Source: Dastarcus helophoroides
Taxonomy: Eukaryota > Arthropoda > Insecta > Coleoptera > Bothrideridae
Reading direction: 5' to 3'
NCBI GenBank assembly: GCA_028583605.1
Contig: CM053337.1
Coordinates: 25,592,162-25,656,161, forward strand
Length of the DNA: 64,000 nt
Shown in pieces: positions 44,669-55,979 of this stretch. The number at the start of each line of letters is the position of its first letter. Positions within the stretch are counted from its first letter, which is position 1. The translations under genes and the position numbers were made by a program. The notes beneath the pieces were generated by a model. It was not told where the DNA came from, did no database searches, and saw only the letters and a program-made list of their open reading frames with translations.

Positions 44669-45723
44669 AAGGGGACATCTCTACATCTCTTCACATAAAT
44701 TTTTTGTTACACCCTCAAAATTTTGAACTTTTCTTTTTTCGGATAATACTTTTATTCTTGACCTATCAGTTTATGATTATTATTTTTTAATCTTTTTCAA
44801 GAATTTACATTTAAAATCAAAATTTCTACTCTCTTTTTTTTTTAAATTTAACCACTCGGGATCTGAATAAGAAATAATTAAAAATTTTCTTAAATTGTAA
44901 ACAAACTAATAGGGCAAAGCTTTCTGATTTGGTAATATAAAAAATTATTTATTCTTTGAATGCACTACGACCAAAAGCAAAATATTCATTAAAGTGGTCG
45001 TTTTTCGGGGATCTTAACCAGGTCTAGACAGTGGTCAACCATATTCATTTCCCAAGAGAAAAAGTAAGACAGCAGGACTTCTAAATTTACCGAATTAAAA
45101 AAAAATGTATAAGGTCTTATCGTCAATCTACAAATGACTTTTACTTAAAAATTAATGAACACTTCTTAATTAGCGATCGACAACATCCACCAATATTAAC
45201 AACGTATCGATACTTTCGGTTTTTTTTTTTAAGTTTGAGTGCGTGCAAACTCAGATTGTTAATTTTTTTTAGAAAATTCACCTTACTTTTAAAATGTTGG
45301 AATTGATTTTGAAGCTTCCACTTTCTCACCGAAGTTTCGAGTTTAAACTGGAAATGTTTTTACAATTTACTACTTCACACAATTATACATTGCAAATGTT
45401 TAACAATTTTATTTAACAGAACAACTGAACAACTTTTTCGCTTAACCATAATTTACCACTGATTACTTATCGTTAGACTGCAATATTGGCTTTTATATTG
45501 GTATTCCACACATTATAAAATATTCGATCTCTCGAAGTCTCGAACAAACAAATATACCTCTCTCATAGCCTAGTTACTTTTGAACATTCGACACATGTCT
45601 CGAACCTTTGAATAATCTCTTCAGCTTAACAGCGTATTAATAACTTCATCTTAACATTTTATTAATAACTTCTTATAATAAACTCTAGTAATAAACTGTT
45701 TTTCTTAAAGCTCGTTACAATAT
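44669..45723. other. Intergenic, partly array-like
   Basis: AT-rich; a few array words at 44700-44900 and 45230-45360. No gene supported. Confidence 0.45.
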
Positions 45724-46069
45724 TGTTGCGTGTTATCGGTTCGATAATTAAAACTTCGTAAAATTGTAAACACTCTATTTTAAACTTATTTCGGAACATT
45801 ACAATTATGATTAGCTTAACTGTCAGAGACTATCTATTTAACTATCTGACTAACTGATTAAGTTGGGGGAAAGACGACCGCGTATTTATACTCTTCCAGT
45901 TTCTAGAACGGATCTCCGTACAAATCGAAATCTCGCTTGCGGAAACGTCTAGAACGCTTATCTGCCGTATGATTCATTCTTGCGGCCACTTTCTATTGTC
46001 AAATATTTCCAGAGAGTTCTCTACACTACACAATCACTAATATAAATTTTATAGCTACAGTTTATTGCA
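45724..46069 (-). repeat. Solo LTR 6 (subfamily B)
   Basis: On the minus strand it runs from TGCAATAAACTGTAGCTATA to GATAACACGCAACA. It contains GTGGCCGCAAGAATGAATC, CCGTTCTAGAAACTGG, the TATA box GAGTATAAATACGCGGTCGT and TTAAAATAGAGTG. The flanks are ATAT on both sides (45720-45723 and 46070-46073), a perfect 4-bp duplication. It pairs with LTR 4 as a subfamily distinguished by the TATAAATACGCG promoter. Confidence 0.85.
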
Positions 46070-46073
46070 ATAT

Positions 46074-46985
46074 TATATCATAAGAAAAGTTTAAAAGTTT
46101 CTTTGGCGAGCGATTTAAATAATTCCTTCTAATTGTGGCATTTAGAGCGATATATTAATTCATACTTTTAATTATTATCTCTTTACCATTTCAAAAGGAA
46201 ATTACGTCTTTCGAAATTAAAAAGTAATTTCGTCGCGAGAAACGAAGTGATGATTTAAGGGCGAAAAGGTAAATGGTAAATTTTCTGTGTCAGTCGATAC
46301 ATTTTTTAATGCAAAGAGCGCAATAATTCCCTAATTCAATAAAGATAATTAAAACCTAAATTCTAAGAGGAGCAAATTAAAAGATGGTGATGAATTTTCA
46401 GCGGATGAAATTGAAATCTGTTTTCAATTCGTGTCTCATTTCCAAAGTTAACGGAAATTAACGTTCTTATTCTACAGCTGACTTTTTAGTTAAAAATACT
46501 ACCTAACCGATATTTCAAGCAGAAATGACTCCTTCGTTAATTAAGGCAAATGAGCAAAAAGTTCAATTTCCCAAGTTATTAATGCCTTATTTACGATTTC
46601 TGTTTTTCTTTTGGGTTATTTACCTCTAATAACTCTGCAATTTATGTTTCCTTTTTGATAATACAGTTTATTTTTGCTTAAAAGGCTTTTGACTAGAACC
46701 TACTTCAAGGAAAAACTGATTTCGAAATAAGTAACGGAAAGAATTATATCAATTCCTTGTAACTCATAACTGTAAGCGCTGAAAAATCTTATTAGTAAAT
46801 TATAGCTGAAGGGTTTTAATTTAACTGTTCGTAAAATTTTCGATTTTAAAGCTGAAATTGTAGGAAAATTGTATATTGTGTATCTAGTAGTAAAAGTAAT
46901 ACATACTCGGACGACAATGTAAATTGTGGCCGAGGCGTTAGCCAAGACTCACAAACACAGAAGTCCGGAAAAATGCTTTTAGCAA
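46074..46985. other. Intergenic, no supported feature
   Basis: Balanced AT-rich sequence without array character. The minus-strand frame 46700-46945 shows no family resemblance. Confidence 0.5.
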
Positions 46986-47150
46986 TTGTTATTTCTAACC
47001 CTTATTTCATGGAATTCCTTAATATTCATAACTATTAAACTTTATTAACGATAAAAACGCAACAAAATTTAAAATATTCCACAAGTTTTTAATAAATATT
47101 TGCTACCACCGGATCAGGTTTTGCATTACTGCATCATCGGCGATCATTTC
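46986..47150 (+). repeat. Dispersed repeat D, third copy
   Basis: CCTTAATATTCATAACTATT, AAACTTTATTAACGATAAAA and ACGCAACAAAATTTAAAATA match the arms at 44.4-44.67 kb, followed by CACCGGATCAGGTTTTGC, which matches the complement of the middle of that pair. Confidence 0.6.
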
Positions 47151-47299
47151 AGCAGCTTGTTTAGTCGTTGTTAGGCTAACAAGTTCCATGGATTACAGAC
47201 TCCTACGAATATTCTGTCTAATCCAAATTCTCGGCCACGAGAAAATTGCAACGGACTTTTTAAAACTCCAGATTTTTTTGGAAATCGTTTTTTTAATTA

Positions 47300-49056
47300 G
47301 GGTAGGGTGGTATAAGATTGCGCAGTTTGCAATCAATAGGTCATAAAATAAAAAATATTAATCCTATCTGAAATCAATTATTTATTTATGTAACCTGATT
47401 AATATGGCAACAAATTATTATACGAATGGTAACAAAAAACATACAATCTTCTAAGTAATTAAACCAAAATCACAAATTGGGAATTGCGCAATTTTGTACA
47501 CCCTAGTGTGTAAAATTGCGCGTTGAGATCGATAAGATTGCGCAACTATATTATTTGCACACATCGCAAATAAAATCGCCGGAGCCATTGTAGTCTGAAC
47601 AGTTTTTATGCCACCACTCCTTACATGTATTGCATGCAATCCAGTCTTCTACTTTGTTACACCCACCACACTTCCAAACCTTTCTTATTATTGGTCTTTG
47701 GTTTAGATACTTTTTTCGTCTTCTTTGGCTTTGGTTTAGATTTTGTCTTATTTTTCTGTTCATTTTCTTTCTCTAGTTGTGTTTTATATGGTGAACTGCT
47801 AACCACTTCTGATCTTTTGTGCTTCTGATTAGAACTCCTTTTTTGTGTAGATTTTGGCAATGAAATTAGGTCAGCCAACGGTGCTGAACTTACTTGAAGA
47901 CTAGACATCGTTTTCACAACAGATGATGGCTTCTCAAATACAGGTGGATCAATTTCAACAGTCTCATTAAGCACGTTTATTGTTTGTACTGACGAAACGA
48001 AACACTTGTCCCAGAAATTGATTGCTCTTGATAAACAGACTGGGTATTTTGATTCTCTTCTGGGTCTTCCCGTTCAGTAACATCGCGTGCTAGGAAATCA
48101 GTTGGCTGTCTAAGAGAAATATCCGGGTGTCGTTTCAAAAAGCCACGTAACCACTCCTTCTCTGTCGTTTTAGTTTCTCTGTTGAATCTATAAGGAATTT
48201 TATTCCTTTCTGCACACTCGAACGCTCCACTCCTCAATGTTTTTGGTGTTAAACCATAAAACATATCGTCTAAGATAGTCAAGTGCTTGCAAAACTCTTC
48301 TTCTACCTCTTTCGAAAATGTTGTGTCATATCTGCCTAACTTTGTAGCACAATGTGGTTGTTGTAAAGTAGACTTTACCATCTCTAAAGACGCAACCACA
48401 GCTCTTTTGCTTTCGCCATTATCAATTCGCCTACGAGCATCTTTGATAGCCTGATCAGAACAAACCTGGCGATATGTTTTCCTTTCTCTTCTAGACATTC
48501 TGAAAAAAGAGAATTATGTATTGCCAGTCAAGAAAATTCAATAAATAATTAATTAATCGATCGAAATTGATAAGAAAAATAAAAACCTGGCTGAACAATT
48601 TAAAAATATTATTTATTTTTAACTATTAAAATTCGAACACGTAAAATTGCGCCCGCAATCTTACACGCACCCAAAGTGCGCAATTTTACACATTGCAATA
48701 CCACTCAAAACATCGCGATATTACTGCCAAATCTTAGAAAATGTTCGAACTATTTCCTGTGAGGTCGAAACAAGAGTGATACTGCCGCGATGAAACAATA
48801 ACAAATTACTAAAATTACTTAGAGTTTTGGGACAATAATGCATTCATTTCATCAAAAAATTAAATCAAAAGTGAATAAAAACTTTGTAATTACATATCTC
48901 TTTTGTTTTCCACCCATATACGAATTTTTTTGCGGAGCACATGTCAGTTGGGATCGCTAACAAAATACATTGAAGTTAACTACGAAGCTCACTCCGTTGT
49001 CCTGCCATGACGTATGCGCAATTTTATCGCCCGCGCAATCTTATACCACCCTACCC
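47300..49056 (-). mobile_element. Pogo-like DNA element with internal deletion
   Basis: The ends are GGGTAGGGTGGTATAAGATT with GCGC at 47300 and the exact complement ending at 49056, 24 bp without mismatch. The left flank is TA; the right is TG, so the expected TA duplication has decayed or the boundary is shifted by a base. The 1,757-bp element carries a minus-strand gene with pogo-type DNA-binding and PHD parts but no catalytic domain. TTGCGC words cluster near both ends (47337, 47486, 47516, 47539; complement or direct at 48647, 48679, 49018, 49034), likely transposase-binding sites. Confidence 0.85.
47551..48498 (-). pseudogene. Pogo-like transposase lacking the DDE domain, with C-terminal PHD finger
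   Basis: Three parts lie in order on the minus strand. (1) 48498-47977: MSRRERKTYRQVCSDQ, an N-terminal HTH_psq-like region (KDARRRIDNGESKRAVVASL), then a CENP-B-type HTH (KTLRSGAFECAERNKIPYRF, EWLRGFLKRHPDISLRQPT). (2) After a frameshift near 48010, 47974-47657: an acidic then Lys-rich linker (SKPKPKKTKKVSKPK). (3) Back in the first frame, 47763-47551: a PHD finger WKCGGCNKVEDWIACNTCKE, WWHKNCSDY, FICDVCK with the C4HC3 ligands complete. The DDE catalytic domain expected after SLRQPT is missing; the sequence passes from DFLAR straight to DVTEREDPEENQ. The product could bind DNA and histone tails but not cut. Confidence 0.8.
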
Positions 49057-49057
49057 T

Positions 49058-49560
49058 GTTTTTTCTGATTTTTTAAAATTCGATTCTCTGTAATTTTAAC
49101 TTGTTGTTATCTTATGTCCCAAATTTTGAATTTTATTCAAACATTCCATAATTTCTGTGTTTGGACATTATCATTTAAAATTGGATTCTTTTTGAAGATT
49201 TTGACTTTTTATAAAATTTCTTTATTTTTCCAAAATTAAATCGAAATTTTAATGGAAATTTAAAAACTCTGGAAATAATATTTTTAGGAAAAAGATTTCT
49301 TGTACCTCTCAAGAATAAAACAAAATTCAAATAAAGTAAAAAATTGTGAAAGAAATATTTTCGAAAATTACAATTTCTTTTACCTAAATTCGACTTGTTA
49401 TGAAAATTACCACTTTTCTTCAGAAAAATTGATTTTTGGATTTTTTGTTCTTTTTTAACAATTCCACTTATTCGAAATTTCAACATTTATTGAAGTTCTC
49501 CAAAAGGTTTTTTTTTTAAGTTTGGCTCTTTTTCGGTATTTCTATTTTAATCTGAGCGTT
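49058..49560. repeat. Short AT-rich array
   Basis: Pyrimidine-rich array words on the + strand (ATTTTGACTTTTTATAAAAT, AATTTCAACATTTATTGAAG). It resembles 22560-22860 in order (ATTTTTAAATGAAAATACAC, GCCGGAAGTTTTT, TTTTCAGAATAATTGT), which indicates a diverged duplication of a larger segment. Confidence 0.55.
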
Positions 49561-50239
49561 CGATCTGCCCAGTTTGTTTAATTTTTAAATGAAAATACAC
49601 ATTACTGAGCCGGAAGTTTTTTTTTTGTCCGTTAATTTTCAGAATAATTGTTGGCTCCACTAAAAGGAATTGCCTAAGACCATGAGGGCTCTCGATGGTG
49701 CAAATTATTATTAGACGAAAAGGTCCGAATATGGGCCCCCATTTTGTTTTTTCTATATTACTTAAACGGCTCAGACAGTTGGAATCTGAAAAATGGTGTA
49801 TTGTTAGTCTATAGACTTAAAAATAATCATTTTAAGTTAGAATTTTTCCACTGTAAAAGAAAATAATAATATTATATAAAAACTAAACTGTTGGCAGTTT
49901 TTAACTTAAGTGTCAGAGTGTTTGAAATATGGATCCCATGAAAACGAACACAATAATGTATATAATTCAAAATGTTAAAATAAACTTTCAATGGAATTTA
50001 AATTGGATTTAAAAAATTTCCCTTTTCTTTTGTTATGGAAAGCAGCAGCAAAATATTAAACAGCGAAATCGATTTTTCAGCCTTTTTAAATTTTGGGGCT
50101 TTAGGAAGATCCATTTTCTCAAATTTTTTAGGTGGTACTTTTAGCGCACCTCCTAACATTGCTCATCCAAAATAAGTACAAAATTTAAGTATTGGTGGAC
50201 TATGGATCCGTTCATATTATGATATTTCAAGGAATCCAC
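49561..50239. other. Intergenic, no supported gene
   Basis: Contains AAAGGTCCGAATATGGGCCC at 49720, which has an inverted counterpart at about 54640-54660. Both could encode KRSEYGPP, so they may be pieces of one old coding repeat. Nothing else is recognised. Confidence 0.4.
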
Positions 50240-53200
50240 ATAGGGAATTCGATCCCGATCTTTATTTCTAATCCCGGGATTTCGAGATTACATTTACTCA
50301 GTCCTGGAATCCCGGGATTACTTCGGTATTGAAGGTTACAAATAAAAAAAACAGCTTTTCAACCAACAAATCAAAACATTCAACGTAATCAAAATTTAGG
50401 TAAAAACAACGTATTTTACGGTAAAAACGCAGATATAATTAATCAGACTTAAGAAGTACTCTAATCAGGCTTAAAATCAGTGCATCGTTATGTTGAAGTT
50501 ATTCTTCTTCAAGAATCAATAAGAGCTCTTTAGACTTAGGGGCCATCCTTTCATTCACGATTTTTTGAGGCACACCTCGTCCTTGCAGCAGGTGGTCAAA
50601 TTTATATGACCCTCTTCACTCCCATGTCACATATTTTGCAATTAATTTTTTAATTTAGTATATTATATATTTAAATTTGCTATTTTATCTTATTTGTTTA
50701 ATATTTCAGCAACCTGAACTTGACAAAAATGTTATCTTAACATTTTAAATATTTTCATTTCCTTTTCGAAATTTTTATTCTAAAATCCAAATTTTATAAA
50801 AATACTCTTCAAATTTTAACTCACAATTTTAACCTGCGGATTCGATTTTATCCTCGATATTTCGTTTTAAAGTCGAAATTTCAGAAAGACTGAAATTTCT
50901 ATTGTAAGTTTGCATAAGAAAAAAAGATTAAAATTTGTGAAAAAAAAACCTGAAATTTTATCAAAAGTTGTCAAATTTTTTTAAAACTTTTCCAGTTTTT
51001 TCTCAGATCTTTCACTGCAATCTCTAAAATTACAACCCAAAAATTTTCACATTTCCAGATTTTGAATAAAATACAAATTTGTAAAAGAGTGCAAGAATCA
51101 GAATTGGAATTGTTTTTAGAAATATCGAAACTCTTTTCCAATGTTCAGCTTTGAAAGTAAATCTGAATAAAAAAAAATCGTAAACTTGGAATTTCCAAAT
51201 TCTCAAAAAAGTAGAGTTTTTTGAAAGACTAAATATTCCAGCAAAACCAAAATTATAAGAAAATTTGAAAGCTTTTAAAATGCTCAACATTTTGAAAAGT
51301 TAAAATTTTGGACAAATCAAAATTTTCGAAAAAAACCTAAATTTGAAAAATGCGAACTTTAAAAATCAAAATTATTATAAAAACAAGCACAATATGAAAA
51401 GAAGTAGAAATTTTGGAAAAACCGAGATTAACAAGAAACTATTGAAAAATTGAAGATAAGGCGTCAGAATTTTAAAAAATGTCAAAATTTTCGTAGAAAT
51501 AAAATTTCCAGAAAAATGCTGAGATTTTAAAAAAACATGGGTATTTTGAAAAAAAAAACCAAACATTGAAGAAATCGACAATTTTAAAAATTCTAAAATC
51601 GGAAAAAGTGGCGAAATTTTAGCAAAAACTCTTAATTTTGAAAAGAGTTGAAATTTTGAATTTAAACTTACAGTTTTCATATTACCGTTGACTTAAAAAA
51701 AAACATTAAAACTTTTGAACTTTAACTGGAAAGTATCAGAAGGAAATGGATGTTTCGATAAAATTGAAATTTATTGAAAGATTTAGAGAATTTTATGGTC
51801 TAAAAAATAAAAAATAGAGTTTTTTTTAAATACAAATTTTTACGAAAATAGAAAATTTATTAGAATGATTCAAAGTTTAAAATATCATTTCCAAAAAACG
51901 GTCCATACTTCGAATTTCAGGTCGAAACCAAAGATATTGTGATTTTGGATAAAACGAAATTTTTGGAAAAGTCTAAATTTTAAAAAATAAGACGAAATTT
52001 TCAAAAAAAGTTGAAATTTAAAAAAGAAAAAAATCAAATTTAAATTTAAAAAAAAAGGTTTAAATTTTGAAAATAATGAGAATTTTCAAAAAAAAAGTTA
52101 AAATTTCCGAAAATATCGTAATTTTGAATAATGTAAAAATTTTCATGGAAAATTAAAATTTCCAAGATTTTTAAAAAGTAATCGAAATTCTAACAAAAAT
52201 TTCAACACTTTGAAGAAACTGATATTTTAAAAATTTGAACAATTGAAGACATTTTTTCAAAAATTTGTAATTTTCAAAAAGGTTGATATCTTGGAAATTA
52301 GTGGAATAAAATTTTAAGAAGATTTTGAACAAAAATTCGAGATTTTACAAAATTGAAAAATGTTTGGTCAAATTTTCAAAGTAAAACGAATTTTTCTAAA
52401 TGTTTCTAAATATTGAAGAAATCCAAACATTTTTAGAAAAGTTCAAAAAATGGCTCAAATTTTAAAGTCAAAATTTTCGAAAAAACCAAAATTTTGGATA
52501 ACTAAAATTTTGAAAAAAGTCTAACATTTTTTAGAAAATCGAAAATTTTAATTGGAAAGTTAAAAGAAATGAAAATTTTGAAACAGTTTTGAGATTTCCA
52601 AATAAAATCAACATTTTCAAATAAAATTGTCGACATTGTGAAAAATGTTTTAAAATGAAATTTAATGAAAAATTGAAATAGTCGAAAATTTCGAAAAATT
52701 TTATATTAAAAAATTTTCCAATTTCGAAAAAAAAACAATTGAAATTCTCCAAAAAAAATGGAATTTCGAAGAAACTTTAAATTTTCAAGAAAATGTAGTG
52801 TGAAAAAATTCAACATTTCGAAAACTAATAGCTAAAAACTAACAAAGTCAACATTTTTAGGAAAAACCAAAATTTTGGATAACTAAAATTTTGAAAAAAG
52901 TCGAACATTTTTTAGAAAATCGAAAATTTTAATTGGAAAGTTAAAAAAAATGAAAATTTTGAAACAGTTTTGAGATTTCCAAATAAAATCAACATTTTCA
53001 AATAAAATTGTCGACATTGTGAAAAATTTTTTTAAATGAAATTTAATGAAAAATTCAAATAGTCGAAAATTTCAAAAAATTCGATTTTAAAAAAATTCCC
53101 AATTTCGAAAAAAAAAAACAATTGAAATTCTCTAAAAAAAAATGGAATTATGAAGAAACTCTAAATTTTCAAGAAAATGTAGCGTGAAAAAACTCAACAT

Positions 53201-54310
53201 TTTGAAAACTAATGGCTGAAAACTAACAGAGTCAACATTTTTAGGAATAACCAAATTTTTTACAATTTAAAAAAGTATATAAATTTTCAAAAAAATTTAA
53301 ATATAGAAAAAAGTGAAATTTTGCAAAATTTTAAAAACTTCAAAATGTACAAATTTTGGAACAAATTCATCCTACAAAAAACTTGATATTTTCGAATAAA
53401 ATAAGAATTTTCCAATAGGAAACATTTTGAAAACATGACAAAATCTTTAAAAATTCAATATTTTAAAAAAGGCCTAAATTTTCGAAAAAGTCAAAATTTT
53501 TAAAAAAGTAAAATCTTGAAAATACGTTAAAAAACTCAAAATTTTTAGAAAAGTGTCGACCTTTTCCTTTAAATTTAAACTTTTTGTGAATATCGATTTT
53601 TTGATATAGTTACTTTTTCAAAACTTTTTAAAAAGTATCGAAATTTTGAAATAAATACATTTTTTCGAAAGAGTTTGTATTCACAAAAAGTTTAAAAGAG
53701 AAAAAGATTAAAACAGGAAAATAAAGAAATTTTCAATAAAATTTCAAAAAATGTCGTAATTATTAGAAAATGTCAATTCTTTTAAAAATTGAATATTTAA
53801 AAAAAATATCGAAATTGAAACCTAAATTTTCAAAAAGTCTACATTTTCAAGAAAGACGACATTTTAGAAAATATCCAAAACTTTTAAAAAGGTGAAATTC
53901 TTCAAAAAAAAAGTCGGAACTTTATGACGTCACGAAGCTATGACTCGTCTCACTCTTGACACACGAAGTCACACTCTATTGACCCCTCAATTTGAGAAAT
54001 AACAACGCCCCCGGTGTCTCATCATCAAATCTCTTAGTTTAAGATGCAAGATTTTTATTTGAAACAAGCATACCAAGCCCAAAGCAAAGCTGCTTGTTTG
54101 GAATAAAACTTCTCTTTTATATTAAAATGATAGACAAGTATTGTTGAAAACAGTGACACTGAGTGTTTCGACAGACGCAGTCTATTTTACAACTTTTTTA
54201 AAATGATGTCAATCTCGAAAATCCCGGGATCAAAAAACTTAATCCCGAAAATTTCGAGAATAAAAAGAGTTCGGGATCCCGGGATCCCGAAATTCTGAAT
54301 CCCGTGATCA
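50240..54310. mobile_element. hAT-like element 4 with AT-rich array inside
   Basis: The left end has AGGGAATTCGATCCCGATC, TAATCCCGGGATTTCGAGAT and TGGAATCCCGGGATTAC (50240-50325). The right end has the inverted set ATCTCGAAAATCCCGGGATC, GGGATCCCGGGATCCCGAAA and TTCTGAATCCCGTGATC (54208-54310). Such CCCGGGAT-rich inverted ends are common in hAT families, but I could not fix exact termini or an 8-bp duplication. The inside is mostly array DNA; a non-array patch at 50500-50640 (GGGGCCATCCTTTCATTCAC, CCTCGTCCTTGCAGCAGG) and another at 53930-54200 are unrecognised. No transposase domain seen. Confidence 0.5.
50690..53925. repeat. AT-rich array with a 381-bp tandem duplication
   Basis: Purine-rich polarity on +. 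A block from about 52480 to 52860 is repeated at 52861-53245 with a period of 381 bp (ATTTTGGATA at 52491 and 52872; AATTGTCGACATTGTGAAAA, GTAGTGTGAAAAAATTCAAC and GTAGCGTGAAAAAACTCAAC at equal offsets). The copies differ by only a few percent, so the duplication is recent relative to the array. Frames within, for example 51375-51680 minus, are repeat by-products. Confidence 0.8.
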
Positions 54311-55979
54311 AATCCTCTAGACCCACATTAGCAACAAAACATTATTGAGAAAGAATTTATTTTAACAGGTTTGGAATGGGCATTTCAGAAAAAAAATAAC
54401 AAATCTTTATATAAGTATTAATCATTTTGTCAACACTTGTAATCATATTCAGTTTCAAATCTACCAAATTTCTTAAAACTTTCAAAAAAAAATTTTTTAA
54501 AATGCAAACTTTGCTATAAATTATTAACAATGAAAAACGAAAACTAAATGTTGCATCGAATATTTTTGACTTTCAGTTAGACATATTTTATGCTTTTGTT
54601 CAAAGATGTCACTCTGTAAACTAGCATGATTTGATGGAGGCCCATATTCAGACCTTTTTCTCCATAAATTTTTTTCTGTCTTTAGAGACATTGGAACTAT
54701 GAATATAATTAGTAACATATTCGACACGAAAAAAAAATTAGATAACGACTTATGACATTGAGAATTAAAAAATCTAAATCACCCTAAACCAGATTTACTG
54801 ATTAAATAAGTCTAAAACATTTCGGACACCAATAAAACCGGGTCAAAAAAGTCCAGCACAAGCTCCTACAGTTTAGTTTGACTGATGGCGCAAGGGTAAT
54901 GTCCAAAATGCGTTTTTCTCTTCTGTCTGCTTAATTTGGCCCACTGAGAGAAACGGGGAGTAAATTTTACTTAAAAAAATTATTATCAAATCAAACATGC
55001 TGAGTAATATTTGTAATTTTTTATTGATACCTAATTTTCGAAAAAAATTCAATGAGAATTTAACTTCGTTAAAGTTCATACATAAAAAAATTGACCTATT
55101 CACGCAATAAAAAAATGCCAGTTTCTAAACTGCGCATGTATTTTGAGCATAACTGTACAGTATTCAAGAATGCAGTTAATAAAGACGATTTTTTCCGGCG
55201 GCAGATTTTCTCACCTCACTCTATACACTTTCGGGTGCTTAAGTTGTTATGTTGTTATTATGAAATCCTCGGGAAGGATTTTTTTCGATTATACTAGATG
55301 CGTGAATTCGGGTGAATGCAGCAGCGGGAAGCCAGCCGAAATTGTTAAATCGCTTTGTCGGATTTATAGGTTCACCGTTTTACCTGATAATCCATTATGA
55401 TTCGGTTCACGTAAAACATATAAACAAGATGCTTGGCATTATTATCTGCTTTTGGTGTGAATATTTTCAGGACGTTGAATTACATTGGCTGAAGCGACGA
55501 AGCGTAAATAATCTTCTCACCTTTATCTACTCATGTGTTCCACGATGAAATGGCGCTGAGGGCCTTCAGACAGGGGCGCCTCGTCACATTAAATAAATGA
55601 ATTTTGGTTAAAAGTGTTCACTCCTATCCTAAATATTTCTGGTAATTATAGAATGAATTACATGTTTTAAGCAGATGCACCGCATATATTAGTGAGATTT
55701 TTGTGTTCTTTATGGACATGTCAAAGATGACAGGTAAGTTATTTTGGGAGAAACAACTTGTTTACGAACTGGCATTGCACTCGAACAATCAATACTGTTG
55801 ATGTTTAGAAATGTGAGATTGTTGGTGGCACAAAAATTAACGCAGTTTATTAATTATCCAAGAATATGTTTGTTTTCAGTAACGCTTTCATTGTGTTGGA
55901 TTATGTTTAATCCGTATGCAATGCTTAGGTGACATATATATTCACCCTTTACAAAACTGAATAATGGTAATATTAATAA
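54311..55979. other. Intergenic with weak open frames
   Basis: The minus-strand frame 54524-54727 contains LWRKRSEYGPPSNHASLQSD and may be a scrap of a mobile-element protein. Overlapping + frames at 55091-55548 (for example from MNAAAGSQPKLLNRF) lie in less AT-rich DNA but have no recognised domain. Confidence in any gene here is low. Confidence 0.35.

Noticed and set aside
51375..51680. 101-codon minus-strand frame with hydrophobic stretches
   Set aside because: Hydrophobicity comes from TTT/CTT codons of the complementary A-rich array, not from a membrane protein.
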